Position numbers and translations under genes: made by a program. Shown in pieces: positions 16,870-25,979 of a DNA stretch of 64,000 bases. The notes under the pieces are model-generated. The model was given only the letters and a program-made list of their open reading frames with translations, was not told where the DNA came from and did not search any database. How positions within the stretch are numbered: position 1 is the first letter of the stretch; every line of letters begins with the position of its first letter. Origin of the DNA: SIG598 sp045605025 (GTDB taxonomy: Bacteria > Bacillota > Clostridia > Oscillospirales > Acutalibacteraceae); the NCBI GenBank assembly GCA_045605025.1, contig JAZUPE010000017.1, forward strand, positions 15,534-79,533, in the 5' to 3' direction.

Positions 16870-16898
16870 TTGTAAATGCCCGCCCATTATAGTAAAAT
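16870..16898 (+). promoter_or_regulatory. Promoter of the TAXI-TRAP operon
   Basis: TTGTAA and TAAAAT are 17 bases apart, 45 bases before the binding-protein start, in an AT-rich gap. Confidence 0.65.
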
Positions 16899-16942
16899 AA
16901 ACGGGAATTTATTCTATTTTTTTCTTGAGGAGGAAAAATCAC

Positions 16943-17899
16943 ATGAAAAGACTTCTTGCTATCCTGCTTGCTCTGACCATGCTGGTCGGACTGTGCGCCT
17001 GTGCAGGTGCCGGCACCACTCTGACCATGGGCACCGGCGGTACTTCCGGTACCTACTACGGTTACGGCGGAGTTCTCGGCCAGTACATCAAGAACAACGC
17101 AGGCATCAACGTAGTCGTCGTTTCCACCGACGGTTCCAAGGCAAACATCCAGGGTATCGCTGCCGGTAACTCCCAGCTCGGTACTGTTCAGTCCGACGTT
17201 ATGTCCTACGCATGGGACGGCACCCGTTCCTTCGAAGCTGAGGGCAAGGTTGACTCTTTCCGCACCGTTGCCGGTCTCTATGCTGAGTCCGTACAGCTGG
17301 TCACCATGGATCCCGAAATCAAGTCTGTTGCCGATCTGGCTGGCAAGACTGTTTCCATTGGTGCTCCCGGTTCCGGCGTTTACTTCAACGCTATCGATGT
17401 TCTGACCGCCGGTGGTCTGACCGAGAACGACATCAACGCTCAGTATCAGTCCTTTGCTGACAGCGCTGACGCTCTGAAGGACGGCAAGATCGACGCTGCT
17501 TTCATCGTTGCCGGTGCTCCCACTCCCGCTATCACTGAGCTGTGCACCACCAACAGCGCTTACCTCGTTCCCATCGACGGTGAGGTTGCAGACAAGCTGA
17601 TGGCTGACTGCCCCTTCTACACTGTTTACACCGTTCCCGCCGGCACCTATCCCGGTCAGGAAGCTGATGTCAACACTGTTACCGTTAAGGCTACTCTGAT
17701 CGTCAGCGCTTCCGCTTCCGAGGAAGATGTTTACAAGCTGACTTCCGCTATCTTCGAGAACATCGACGCCATCACCAAGGAGAATGCCAAGGGCGCCGAG
17801 CTCAGCCTCGAGAATGCTACCGAGGGTCTGACTGTTCCTTTCCATGCAGGTGCTGCCAAGTACTTCAAGGAGAAGGGCATCGAGGTTGCGGTTGACTAA
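16943..17899 (+). CDS. TAXI-family TRAP transporter solute-binding lipoprotein
   Basis: The 318-residue protein has a lipoprotein signal (MKRLLAILLALTMLVGLCAC), so it should be anchored outside the membrane by a cysteine near residue 19-21. The mature part starts TLTMGTGGTSGTYYGYGG, the hallmark of TAXI (TRAP-associated extracytoplasmic immunogenic) binding proteins, and continues with KTVSIGAPGSG. It captures a substrate, probably an organic or amino acid, for the fused permease encoded next. GAGGAGG precedes the ATG. Codon use is strongly biased to few codons, which suggests high expression. Confidence 0.95.
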   Translation: MKRLLAILLALTMLVGLCACAGAGTTLTMGTGGTSGTYYGYGGVLGQYIKNNAGINVVVVSTDGSKANIQGIAAGNSQLGTVQSDVMSYAWDGTRSFEAEGKVDSFRTVAGLYAESVQLVTMDPEIKSVADLAGKTVSIGAPGSGVYFNAIDVLTAGGLTENDINAQYQSFADSADALKDGKIDAAFIVAGAPTPAITELCTTNSAYLVPIDGEVADKLMADCPFYTVYTVPAGTYPGQEADVNTVTVKATLIVSASASEEDVYKLTSAIFENIDAITKENAKGAELSLENATEGLTVPFHAGAAKYFKEKGIEVAVD

Positions 17900-17919
17900 G
17901 CTGCATCAGTCATAACTAC

Positions 17920-17950
17920 AATGGCTGCGGCGTTCTCCGTCGCAGCCATT
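17920..17950 (+). other. Intergenic hairpin between TRAP genes
   Basis: AATGGCTGCGGCG and CGTCGCAGCCATT form a long stem of about 13 bp with a 5-base loop. No T run follows (CAAATTATTC). Such hairpins between a binding-protein gene and its permease often protect the upstream message or thin out transcription, giving more binding protein than permease. Confidence 0.7.
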
Positions 17951-17975
17951 CAAATTATTCGGAGGAGGAATTACA

Positions 17976-19946
17976 TTGTTGTTTTTCAAGAAAAAACCTG
18001 CAGAGCCTCAGGCTCCAATGGATCTTGATGCAGTAATGAAGAAATTCGACAGAGAATCCAACACCCGTATATGGGAAGGCAAGGCCAGGATTGTTGTCTC
18101 TGCTATTCTGGCTGTCTTTTCTCTGTTCTGTCTGTATGTTACCCTCTTTGCCACATGGCTTGAGGAGTATCGTCTGACTTCGTTCGTCGCCTTTATCATT
18201 CTGCTGGGATACCTTGTTTTCCCCGTAAAAAAAGGTGTTCAGAGGGTCAATCACATTCCCTGGTATGACATCGTCGCTATGGTCGGCGGTGTTGGCGCTT
18301 TCCTTTATTACACCATCAACGCCAAGTCCATCATCCAGCAGGGTGCTGTTTTTGAATGGTACCAGATCGTCATCGGCATCATTGGTATTCTCTCTATCGT
18401 TGAGGTTTGCCGCCGCAGCGTCGGTCTGCCCATCATCATTGTTGCCGGCTGCTTTGTTGCATACGCTCTGATCTGGGGTCTGTCCAATCCCAGTCTGTGG
18501 GGCAGAACCAACTACGTTGTCCAGTATCTGTTCTACAGCAAGGAAGGCATCATGTCCACTCCCATCAACGTGTGCTCCAAGTTTATCGTAGTGTTCATCA
18601 TCTTCGGCGCGTTCCTTGAGCGTTCCGGTATCGGTGATTTCTTCATCAATATTTCCAATTCCATTGTCGGCGGCTTCTCCGGCGGTCCTGCAAAGGTTGC
18701 CGTTATCGCCAGCGCCCTCGAGGGCATGGCTTCCGGCTCCTCCGTTGCCAACACTGTCGGCTCCGGTTCGGTTACCATTCCTCTGATGAAGAAGACCGGC
18801 TACAAGCCCGAGTTTGCCGCTGCCGCTGAGGCCTCCGCCTCCACCGGCGGACAGATCATGCCCCCGATCATGGGTGCTGCCGCGTTCCTTATGGCAGACT
18901 TTGTCGGCGTTCCCTACAGCAATATCGTTGTGCGCGCCATTCTGCCCGCAGTGCTCTACTTCCTGGGCATCTTCATCACCGTTCACCTCGAGGCCAAAAA
19001 GGAAGGTCTGCGCGGTCTGACCAGAGAAGAGCTTCCCCGTGTGATTCCTCTGCTGAAGAAGACCTATCTGCTTCTGCCTCTGTTCATTCTCATCTATCTG
19101 GTCGCTACAAGCACCCGTTCCATCGCTTATGCTGCGGCTATCGCCATCGTAGCGGTTATCGTTGTCAGCATGCTCAGCAAAGAACACCGCATGACTCCCA
19201 AGCGCATCTTTGAGGCTCTTGCTTCCGGCGCTCAGGGCATGATTTCCGTTGCTGCCGCCTGCGGCGTCGCCGGTATCATCGCCGGTACCATCACCATGAC
19301 CGGCCTTGCCAACCTGCTCTTCAACGGCATCGTTGCTCTGGCTGGCGATCAGGTTATCATCGCTCTGTTCCTGACCATGCTGTGCTGCATTGTTCTGGGC
19401 ATGGGCGTTCCCACCACCGCAAACTACTGCATCATGGCAGCGACCTGCGCACCCATTCTTGTGCGTATGGGTGTTCCTGACATCGCCGCCCACTTCTTCG
19501 TATTCTACTTCGGCATCGTTGCCGACCTGACTCCTCCTGTTGCTCTGGCTGCCTATGCCGGCGCGGCAATTGCTCAGGCGAATCCGATGAAGACGGCGCT
19601 TACGTCTACCAAGCTTGCCATCGGCGCGTTCATCGTTCCTTACATCTTTGCGCTTAATCCCGCAATGCTGTTTGTCGACACTACTGTTCCCGAGGTTATC
19701 CTCATCGTTATTACTTCCGTCGTAGGTATGTTCGCGATTTCCGCTGCTCTCGAGGGATACATATTCGGTCACATGAAGTGGTTTGAGCGCATCCTGAGCA
19801 TCATCGGCGGTCTGCTGCTTATCTACCCCGGTATCGTTACCGATCTGATTGGCGTGGCTCTGGTCGGCGTAGTGCTCACTTACCACTGGATCACCAACAG
19901 AAAGAACAAGAATTTCCCCGAGTCCAAGCTTCCTGTAACTGAATAA
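17976..19946 (+). CDS. TRAP transporter fused permease (TAXI type, DctQM fusion)
   Basis: The 656-residue protein has about 16 hydrophobic segments and combines the small (4-helix) and large (12-helix) TRAP permease subunits, as usual for TAXI systems. Typical stretches are GASGSSVANTVGSGS-like (MASGSSVANTVGSGSVTIPL), TGGQIMPPIMGAAAFLMAD and GMGVPTTANYCIMA. It moves the substrate captured by the lipoprotein into the cell, driven by an ion gradient. Translation starts at a TTG preceded by GGAGGAGG, weaker than the ATG of the binding protein. A strong terminator follows. Confidence 0.95.
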   Translation: MLFFKKKPAEPQAPMDLDAVMKKFDRESNTRIWEGKARIVVSAILAVFSLFCLYVTLFATWLEEYRLTSFVAFIILLGYLVFPVKKGVQRVNHIPWYDIVAMVGGVGAFLYYTINAKSIIQQGAVFEWYQIVIGIIGILSIVEVCRRSVGLPIIIVAGCFVAYALIWGLSNPSLWGRTNYVVQYLFYSKEGIMSTPINVCSKFIVVFIIFGAFLERSGIGDFFINISNSIVGGFSGGPAKVAVIASALEGMASGSSVANTVGSGSVTIPLMKKTGYKPEFAAAAEASASTGGQIMPPIMGAAAFLMADFVGVPYSNIVVRAILPAVLYFLGIFITVHLEAKKEGLRGLTREELPRVIPLLKKTYLLLPLFILIYLVATSTRSIAYAAAIAIVAVIVVSMLSKEHRMTPKRIFEALASGAQGMISVAAACGVAGIIAGTITMTGLANLLFNGIVALAGDQVIIALFLTMLCCIVLGMGVPTTANYCIMAATCAPILVRMGVPDIAAHFFVFYFGIVADLTPPVALAAYAGAAIAQANPMKTALTSTKLAIGAFIVPYIFALNPAMLFVDTTVPEVILIVITSVVGMFAISAALEGYIFGHMKWFERILSIIGGLLLIYPGIVTDLIGVALVGVVLTYHWITNRKNKNFPESKLPVTE

Positions 19947-19972
19947 CAGCGAAGTTAATTGAAAGTCCCGTC

Positions 19973-20018
19973 GCATCCCGAAGAGGCGTGAAAAATTCGC
20001 CTTTTCGGGATGTTTTTT
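19973..20018 (+). terminator. Intrinsic terminator of the TRAP operon
   Basis: The stem CATCCCGAAGAGGCG pairs with CGCCTTTTCGGGATG and is followed by TTTTTT. Confidence 0.92.
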
Positions 20019-20049
20019 ATTTTCTCAATAAAAGATAGCCGCAATTCCG

Positions 20050-20079
20050 TTGACAAAGCAACAGCAGGATTCTTATAAT
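20050..20079 (+). promoter_or_regulatory. Promoter of the diguanylate cyclase gene
   Basis: Perfect TTGACA and TATAAT are 18 bases apart, about 60 bases before the ATG at 20141. Confidence 0.75.
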
Positions 20080-20140
20080 ATATAGACAGGCTGATTACAG
20101 CGTGTGAATCATTTTCTGAATAAGCAAGGGATATTGTTCT

Positions 20141-22087
20141 ATGAAGTTCTCTGAAAAGGCTGCAGGAGACCGTTCTGTTTTGCGGATTCTGGCGACGATA
20201 TTCATACTTGTTGTGACCATTGCGCTTTCGGTTGCTGCATATGTTTCCATCTGGGAAAGCGAGAAGGAGCACTGCGGGCATACGCTCGCGTCATCATCAC
20301 AGAGCATAAGCAAGGAGATTGTAACCCGGCTGAAGGATAACGGGAACATTCTTCAGCTGGCGGCCGGCGCACTGCTGGAAGGTGACAGCTACAGTTCTCC
20401 GGAAGATATCATCAATCACGTCAACAAGTATCTCGATCTGACAATCTTCAGCAGGATTGACATTCTGTTCCCGGATAATATGATTCTGCTGCACGACGGA
20501 AGAACAATCGACGGCAGCGGACTGGTGTCGTCTTTTGATGATATTTTCAATCAGGGATATCATATTTCCGCAAGGTCTGAGGATTTCATCACCGGCAGAC
20601 CGGTTGTTTATTGCGACGTGCCTGTTGAGAATAAAGGCGTGCCTGTGGCGGTTATGGTAGGCGTAATTGACTGCGGAAAGCTTCCTGAATATTTCAGCAC
20701 CACCGTTTATGGCGGAGAGGCAGACTGCATGCTGGTGGACAGACGCGACGGCTGCATTATCATGGACACCATGCAGCAGGAGTTAAGCAACTTCTATGAT
20801 TACACGGAAATCGAAACTCAGGCAGGCTATCAGAACGTGGATCTTATTGAGAGCGTCCGTGAAGCCGAAACCGGATTCTTTGCCTACAAATCTCCAAGAA
20901 ACGGGAATAATTCCTTTATGTTCTATGCGCCGGTGGAGGGCTACAACTGGCAGATTCTGGTGCTGGTCAGCGAAGAACTTGCTTTTGCCGGTCTGGGCCT
21001 GCTGCGCAATTCGCTTTCATGGGTCGCGGTGATTGAGTGCGTGCTCATCCTTCTCTTCGTTCTGCTTAATTTCCATTCCAACAGTCAGGCGTACAAAAAC
21101 AAGGCCGAAGCAGAGTATCAGCTGCATAAGTCAAACGTGCTTATTGAATGCGTCACCGAACTGTCGTCCAACGACAATATCGACAGCGCCATAAACAATC
21201 TGCTGGCAACGGTTAACCGCTATTTCGATGGTGACAGAACCTATCTTTTTGACATCAATTATGAGGAGCAGACAACCAACAATCTCTATGAATTTGCGGC
21301 TGAGGGAGTTACAGCGGAGATAGATAATCTGCAGAATGTTCCCATCAGCTCGATTGAGAACTGGATTGAGGAATTCAAACATTCAGGCATATTCTACATA
21401 TCCGACATCGACCGTGATGTCGTACGCAATACCAACACCTACGAGATTCTCGCGGCGCAGAACATCAGCAGCCTGATAGCGGTTCCCCTCAAGCGAAGCG
21501 ATCTGATTATCGGATTCATGGGTGTGGATAACCCTAAAGCCAATTACGGCGATCTTACTCTTCTGTCGTCGGTGCAGTTCTTCATTACCGAGGCCATGGA
21601 GCGCAAAAACGCAAGAGAAGCTCTTACTCACATGAGCTATACTGACACCCTCACACGGCTGCACAACCGCAACAAATTCAATCATGTCTGCGATGAGTAC
21701 TACAGATATCCACCGTACAGAGTTGGAGTGGCCTTCTTTGATCTTGACGGGCTCAAACATGTCAACGACACTCAGGGACACGATGCGGGCGACGTGCTGA
21801 TAACCAGCACAGCGGACAATATCCGCAGCGTGTTCAGCGGCAATTCCTACCGCATCGGCGGCGACGAGTTCGCGGTCATTCTGCCAGAGGTGGATAAGGG
21901 CGAGTTCGAGCGGCAGGTCAGCGAAGTGCGCGCGCTTATGGAAAAGAACGGCATAAGCGTGGCTATCGGTACTTCGTGGAGAGAGGTCGGAATCAATCTC
22001 AAGGTTCAGCTCAAGGAGGCTGACCAGATGATGTATGTGGAAAAGGCCGAGCACCGCCGCATTCTTGCTGAGAAAAACAAGAAATAA
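20141..22087 (+). CDS. Membrane diguanylate cyclase (sensor-GAF-GGDEF)
   Basis: The 648-residue protein has a membrane helix at about 17-37, then an extracellular sensor region of about 240 residues like double Cache domains. A second membrane helix at about 288-308 is followed by a GAF-like domain (about 330-480) and a GGDEF domain (about 500-648). The catalytic motif is intact (RIGGDEFAVI, about 573-577) and the substrate loop is FFDLDGLKHVNDTQGHDAGD. It should make cyclic di-GMP from GTP in response to an outside signal. The inhibitory RxxD site before GGDEF is absent. It has its own promoter and terminator. Confidence 0.92.
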   Translation: MKFSEKAAGDRSVLRILATIFILVVTIALSVAAYVSIWESEKEHCGHTLASSSQSISKEIVTRLKDNGNILQLAAGALLEGDSYSSPEDIINHVNKYLDLTIFSRIDILFPDNMILLHDGRTIDGSGLVSSFDDIFNQGYHISARSEDFITGRPVVYCDVPVENKGVPVAVMVGVIDCGKLPEYFSTTVYGGEADCMLVDRRDGCIIMDTMQQELSNFYDYTEIETQAGYQNVDLIESVREAETGFFAYKSPRNGNNSFMFYAPVEGYNWQILVLVSEELAFAGLGLLRNSLSWVAVIECVLILLFVLLNFHSNSQAYKNKAEAEYQLHKSNVLIECVTELSSNDNIDSAINNLLATVNRYFDGDRTYLFDINYEEQTTNNLYEFAAEGVTAEIDNLQNVPISSIENWIEEFKHSGIFYISDIDRDVVRNTNTYEILAAQNISSLIAVPLKRSDLIIGFMGVDNPKANYGDLTLLSSVQFFITEAMERKNAREALTHMSYTDTLTRLHNRNKFNHVCDEYYRYPPYRVGVAFFDLDGLKHVNDTQGHDAGDVLITSTADNIRSVFSGNSYRIGGDEFAVILPEVDKGEFERQVSEVRALMEKNGISVAIGTSWREVGINLKVQLKEADQMMYVEKAEHRRILAEKNKK

Positions 22088-22095
22088 CGCACCAT

Positions 22096-22131
22096 GGACT
22101 GCCGCGGTTTTCGTCTGCGGCAGTCCGTTTT
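22096..22131 (+). terminator. Intrinsic terminator
   Basis: The 10-bp stem GGACTGCCGC / GCGGCAGTCC is followed by GTTTTA, just after the diguanylate cyclase stop. Confidence 0.85.
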
Positions 22132-22218
22132 ACATTGCGTTGATTGCCGGACGGTATAGACCGTTTGCCCTGTGACAGCGCGGTTTTTGTGGTATGATAT
22201 TCAGTTTTTGCGGTATGG

Positions 22219-22247
22219 TTGACAAGGTTTTATGCCGGTGATATGAT
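22219..22247 (+). promoter_or_regulatory. Promoter of the aldo/keto reductase gene
   Basis: TTGACA and TATGAT are 17 bases apart, 34 bases before the start. Confidence 0.8.
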
Positions 22248-22281
22248 GGTCGCAGAGCATAATTGAAAGGACGAAGATATA

Positions 22282-23400
22282 ATGAGCAACAAAACTCCTC
22301 AGCTGGGATTCGGACTCATGCGTCTGCCTGAGATTGACGGCGTTATTGACATCGAAACCGTTCGTTCCATGGTGGACAGCTTCATGTCCAGCGGATTTAC
22401 ATATTTTGACACCGCCTACGTCTATCACGGCGGCAGATCGGAATCGGTTGTGAAGGACGCTCTTGTGGGCAGATATCCCCGTGAGGCTTACACCGTCGCC
22501 ACCAAGCTGCCAGCGTGGGCAATCAAGTGCGAGGAGGACCGCGACCGTATCCTCAACGAGCAGCTGGAACGCGCCGGAGTGGAATACTTCGATTATTATC
22601 TGCTGCACAGCCTAGAGGACGGCGGCAACTACAACGCCTATGAGCAGTACGACTGCTTCAACTGGGGGCTTGCAAAAAAAGCGGAGGGAAAGATCAGACG
22701 ATTTGGCTTTTCATACCACGGAACTCCCGAATTGCTTGTAAAGGTGCTCGACTTGCATCCCGAAATTGAGTTTGTTCAGATTCAGCTCAACTATGCCGAC
22801 TGGGACAACGCCATCGTACATTCCGGCAAACTTTATGAGATTCTGCGCGAGCGCAATATTCCAATCATCGTCATGGAGCCGGTCAAGGGCGGTACTCTTG
22901 CCAATGTGGACGATGACGTAATGGAGCTGTTCAATCAGGCACGCCCGGGAAAATCCGCCGCGTCATGGGCGATGCGCTATGTGGCAAGCCTTGAGGGAAT
23001 TGATGTGATCCTCAGCGGCATGTCAAATCCGAAACAGATGACTGACAACCTCGATACCTTTACAAACTTTGAGCCGCTGACCGACGGCGACCGTGCCGTT
23101 CTGGAGCAGGTCAAGCAGAAGATGCTGGCTGTGCCTCTGATTCAGTGCACCTCCTGCCGCTACTGCACCGACGGATGCCCTGCCGGAATCAGAATTCCCG
23201 ATGTGTTCAGCGCGGTCAATACCCTGCGCAAATTTCCCACTGATAACCGTCCCCACTTCTTCTACGGCGGACTTACCGCGGAGAGCGGAAAGGCTTCCGA
23301 TTGCGTGGGCTGCGGACAGTGCGAGTCGGTGTGCCCCCAGCATCTGCCCATCGTTGAACTGCTGAAGGAAGCCGCCGAAAAGCTGGACAACCGCGACTGA
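22282..23400 (+). CDS. Aldo/keto reductase with ferredoxin-like [4Fe-4S] domain
   Basis: The 372-residue protein has an aldo/keto-reductase barrel (GFGLMRLP, active-site FDTAYVYHGG with Asp/Tyr, lysine in VATKLPAW, and DYYLLHSL). A C-terminal ferredoxin-like segment follows, with CTSCRYCTDGCP and CVGCGQCESVCPQ, enough cysteines for two [4Fe-4S] clusters. The class is common in anaerobes and is thought to link NAD(P)H or ferredoxin with carbonyl reduction; its natural substrates are not established. AAGGAC lies upstream of the ATG. It forms a single-gene unit with its own promoter and terminator. Confidence 0.93.
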   Translation: MSNKTPQLGFGLMRLPEIDGVIDIETVRSMVDSFMSSGFTYFDTAYVYHGGRSESVVKDALVGRYPREAYTVATKLPAWAIKCEEDRDRILNEQLERAGVEYFDYYLLHSLEDGGNYNAYEQYDCFNWGLAKKAEGKIRRFGFSYHGTPELLVKVLDLHPEIEFVQIQLNYADWDNAIVHSGKLYEILRERNIPIIVMEPVKGGTLANVDDDVMELFNQARPGKSAASWAMRYVASLEGIDVILSGMSNPKQMTDNLDTFTNFEPLTDGDRAVLEQVKQKMLAVPLIQCTSCRYCTDGCPAGIRIPDVFSAVNTLRKFPTDNRPHFFYGGLTAESGKASDCVGCGQCESVCPQHLPIVELLKEAAEKLDNRD

Positions 23401-23438
23401 GCCGGCTGAAGTTCCTCAATGAGAAAAAATGATTCCGG

Positions 23439-23470
23439 AGCCTCTCCTGTGTATCGGGGGAGGCTTTTTT
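23439..23470 (+). terminator. Intrinsic terminator
   Basis: The stem GCCTCTCC / GGGGAGGC is followed by TTTTTT after the aldo/keto reductase gene. Confidence 0.9.
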
Positions 23471-23553
23471 CTGTCACCTGTTCGTAGTCTGTGCGTAAAA
23501 TGATAGCAAGGCGCTCCTGTGTTAAAGGGCGTCAGACAGACGACGGAGGTGCA

Positions 23554-23589
23554 ATGCCGGTGATGCGGACCGGTATAGACATATTATGA
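23554..23589 (+). CDS. Possible 11-codon leader peptide of feoAB
   Basis: A short frame reads MPVMRTGIDIL and ends in TGA. It has the best ribosome site of the region (CGGAGG, four bases before its ATG). Its stop overlaps the feoA ATG as ATGA, and feoA has no Shine-Dalgarno of its own. This is the layout of a translationally coupled leader: ribosomes finishing the peptide would restart at feoA. It could also be chance. The upstream 80 bases hold no riboswitch I recognise. Confidence 0.45.
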   Translation: MPVMRTGIDIL

Positions 23590-23864
23590 ATAATCAACTT
23601 ACACTCTGCGAGCTTGTTCCGGGGCAGCGGGCGGTTATTTCCGGCATCGTGTCAGAAAACGAGGGCAGACGCAGGCTTCGTGAACTGGGAATGACCGATG
23701 GTGAGACTGTGGAATGCGTGCTTTTTCGCGGCGGTATCAGCGCCTATCTCGTCAAGGGATCGCTGATTGCCCTGAGAAGGGAAGACGCGGAGGCGGTACG
23801 TACCGGCGTTCCGGTCAACGTGGAAACTGCCATGAGCAAAGGAGGGAGAAAGGTATGGCTATGA
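23586..23864 (+). CDS. feoA: Ferrous iron transport protein FeoA
   Basis: The 92-residue protein has the SH3-like FeoA fold: LCELVPGQRAVISGI at the start, RRRLRELGMTDGE in the middle and a final IALRREDAEAVR. FeoA is a cytoplasmic partner needed for FeoB-dependent Fe(II) uptake. The C-terminus is about 15 residues longer than the usual 75. The stop overlaps the feoB start by 10 bases. The start overlaps the leader frame described at 23554. Confidence 0.93.
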   Translation: MNNQLTLCELVPGQRAVISGIVSENEGRRRLRELGMTDGETVECVLFRGGISAYLVKGSLIALRREDAEAVRTGVPVNVETAMSKGGRKVWL

Positions 23865-25954
23865 CTACTCATGGCGCTCCGGAGAACAGGAGCGGAGAGC
23901 TGCTGGTTGCTCTTGCAGGGCACCCGAATGTGGGCAAAAGCACGGTGTTCAACGCGCTGACCGGCATGCGTCAGCACACCGGCAACTGGGCGGGCAAAAC
24001 AGTGGTGAACGCCTTTGGCAGATATGAGAAGAACGGTCACCGGTGGCTGGTTGCTGATCTGCCCGGCTGCTGTTCCTTTGCCGCAAGCACTGCGGAAGAA
24101 CGCGCCGCGCGGGATTTTGTCTGCCTTGAGCATCCGGACGTGATTGTTGTTGTGTGTTCGGCGGTAAATCTCGAGCGCGGCATGGCTCTTGTGCTGCAGA
24201 CCCTTGAACTGTGCGGACGGGTTGTGGTGTGCGTAAATCTGCTGGATGAGGCGGCAAAAAAAGAAATCAGACCGGATTTATCGCTGCTGGAGGAACGCCT
24301 TGGAGTTCCCGTTGTGGGAACAAGCGCCCGGTCGGGCAGAGGGCTTGATGAACTGGTGCGAAAGATCGCTGGAATTGCCGCAAAGCAGGACCTGCCCCCG
24401 CGGCATCTGGTTGCCTATCCTCCTGCGGTTGAGTCTGCTGTGGCGCGGCTTATGCCCGACGCCGTGCGGGTGTGTGACGATGAAAGCCGTGCCCGCTGGT
24501 TTTCACTCAGAACACTTGACGGCGACGGTGACGTCGATTCGTCCGGTCAGCTTCTCCGTGGCAGTACCATCGAAAAAGAAACCTTTCGCAGGCGGGCAGA
24601 CGAGTGCCTGCAGACCCTTGAACTGCAGGGCATCGACAGTCAGCAGCTTGGAGATATCGTCTCACGGTCGGTGGGAGAGGCGGCGAGAATGGTGTGCCTT
24701 GGCGTAGTGCCGCCGGCTGAAGCAGGGTACAGCGCTGGTGATCGCCGCTGGGACCGCCTTCTGACCGGACGTTTCACAGGCTGGCTGGTGATGCTGGCGC
24801 TGCTTGCGGCGGTGCTGTGGATAACCCTTGAGGGAGCCAACTGCCTGTCGGCGGTATTCTCCACCGGCTTTAACAAGATTGAATACTGGCTGCACAGCGC
24901 GGCGATATGGGCAGGATTGCCGGAATTCTGGCGCGGACTGCTGATATCAGGCGCGTTCAGGGTAACGGGCTGGGTGGTGGCGGTGATGCTTCCGCCCATG
25001 GCGATATTCTTTCCGATGTTCACGCTTCTGGAGGACGCGGGATATCTCCCTCGTGTGGCGTTCAATCTAGACGGAGGGCTGAGAAGATGCGGCGCCTGCG
25101 GAAAACAGGCACTGACCATGTGCATGGGGCTTGGCTGCAACGCCGCCGGAGTGGTGGGGTGCAGGATAATCGCTTCTCCCCGTGAGCGCCTGATTGCGAT
25201 ACTTACGAACAGTTTTATGCCCTGCAACGGGCGCTTTCCCACGCTGTTGGCGGTCATTGCGCTGTTCCTGACCGGAACGCACGGTGCGTTTGGTTCGGCG
25301 GTGGTTCTGACGGCGTGCGTCGCGCTGGGCGTGGTGATGACCATGCTGGTGTCGCGGCTGCTGACGGTGACGGTTCTGCGCGGTCAGCGTTCATCGTTTG
25401 TGCTGGAACTGCCGCCCTTCCGCAGACCGCAGATTGCCAAAACGCTTGCCCGTTCTCTTGCCGACCGCACGATGAGAGTGCTGGGACGGGCGGTGGTTGT
25501 GGCGCTGCCTGCCGGCGCGGTGATATGGCTGCTTGCCAATATGGAAGCGGGAGAAAACACTCTGCTGGAACACGTTACCGGCTTTCTTGAACCCGTCGGG
25601 CGGCTGATGGGGCTGGACGGCGTGACGCTGACGGCTTTTGTGCTGGGGTTTCCGGCAAACGAACTGGTGCTTCCCGTGGCGATGATGGCTTATTCAGCGC
25701 AGGGTGAGCTGCTGGAAATCGGCAGCACGCAATCATTCGGAGCGATACTGACAGCCAACGGCTGGGACTGGACTACGGCTGTGAGCATGCTTCTGTTCAC
25801 GCTTATGCACTGGCCCTGCTCCACCACCTGCATAACCATCTACAGGGAAACCCGCAGCGCGAAGTGGACGCTGCTCGGTTTCCTGCTGCCGGCGGTGTGC
25901 GGGTTCGTGTGCTGCGCGGGGTTTACTCTGGTGGTCAGGCTGTTTGGCTGTTGA
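23855..25954 (+). CDS. feoB: Ferrous iron transporter FeoB
   Basis: FeoB imports Fe(II) across the cytoplasmic membrane. The 699-residue protein has an N-terminal GTPase domain with G1 (GHPNVGKST, residues 23-31), G3 (DLPG) and a G4 variant NLLD, followed by the helical linker. The membrane domain carries two gate repeats, each with a conserved cysteine (GLGCNAAGVVGCRI and FMPCNGRFPTL). The ATG at 23855 has GGAGGG upstream and overlaps feoA, so the two are coupled. Uptake of Fe(II) fits an anaerobe rich in iron-sulfur proteins such as the neighbouring reductase. Confidence 0.95.
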   Translation: MAMTTHGAPENRSGELLVALAGHPNVGKSTVFNALTGMRQHTGNWAGKTVVNAFGRYEKNGHRWLVADLPGCCSFAASTAEERAARDFVCLEHPDVIVVVCSAVNLERGMALVLQTLELCGRVVVCVNLLDEAAKKEIRPDLSLLEERLGVPVVGTSARSGRGLDELVRKIAGIAAKQDLPPRHLVAYPPAVESAVARLMPDAVRVCDDESRARWFSLRTLDGDGDVDSSGQLLRGSTIEKETFRRRADECLQTLELQGIDSQQLGDIVSRSVGEAARMVCLGVVPPAEAGYSAGDRRWDRLLTGRFTGWLVMLALLAAVLWITLEGANCLSAVFSTGFNKIEYWLHSAAIWAGLPEFWRGLLISGAFRVTGWVVAVMLPPMAIFFPMFTLLEDAGYLPRVAFNLDGGLRRCGACGKQALTMCMGLGCNAAGVVGCRIIASPRERLIAILTNSFMPCNGRFPTLLAVIALFLTGTHGAFGSAVVLTACVALGVVMTMLVSRLLTVTVLRGQRSSFVLELPPFRRPQIAKTLARSLADRTMRVLGRAVVVALPAGAVIWLLANMEAGENTLLEHVTGFLEPVGRLMGLDGVTLTAFVLGFPANELVLPVAMMAYSAQGELLEIGSTQSFGAILTANGWDWTTAVSMLLFTLMHWPCSTTCITIYRETRSAKWTLLGFLLPAVCGFVCCAGFTLVVRLFGC

Positions 25955-25979
25955 CGGCAGCCGCCCGGTGTGGTATAAA
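25951..25979 (+). promoter_or_regulatory. Promoter of the GNAT gene
   Basis: TTGACG and TATAAA are 17 bases apart, with the -35 element overlapping the feoB stop. The start codon is about 160 bases further on; nothing else is recognised in that leader. Confidence 0.6.

Noticed and set aside
16751..17845. A 364-codon minus-strand frame opposite the TAXI binding protein
   Set aside because: Same cause: mirror of strongly biased codons; no start signals and no domain.
17955..19976. A 673-codon open frame on the minus strand opposite the TRAP permease
   Set aside because: It is opposite a clear transporter gene, has no ribosome site and reads as low-complexity Asn/Asp/His-rich sequence, as expected from the biased codons of the real gene.
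23471..23553. A NiCo or other metal riboswitch before feoA
   Set aside because: The stretch is short and I could not match a conserved core; only small repeats such as GTC-N4-GAC are seen.
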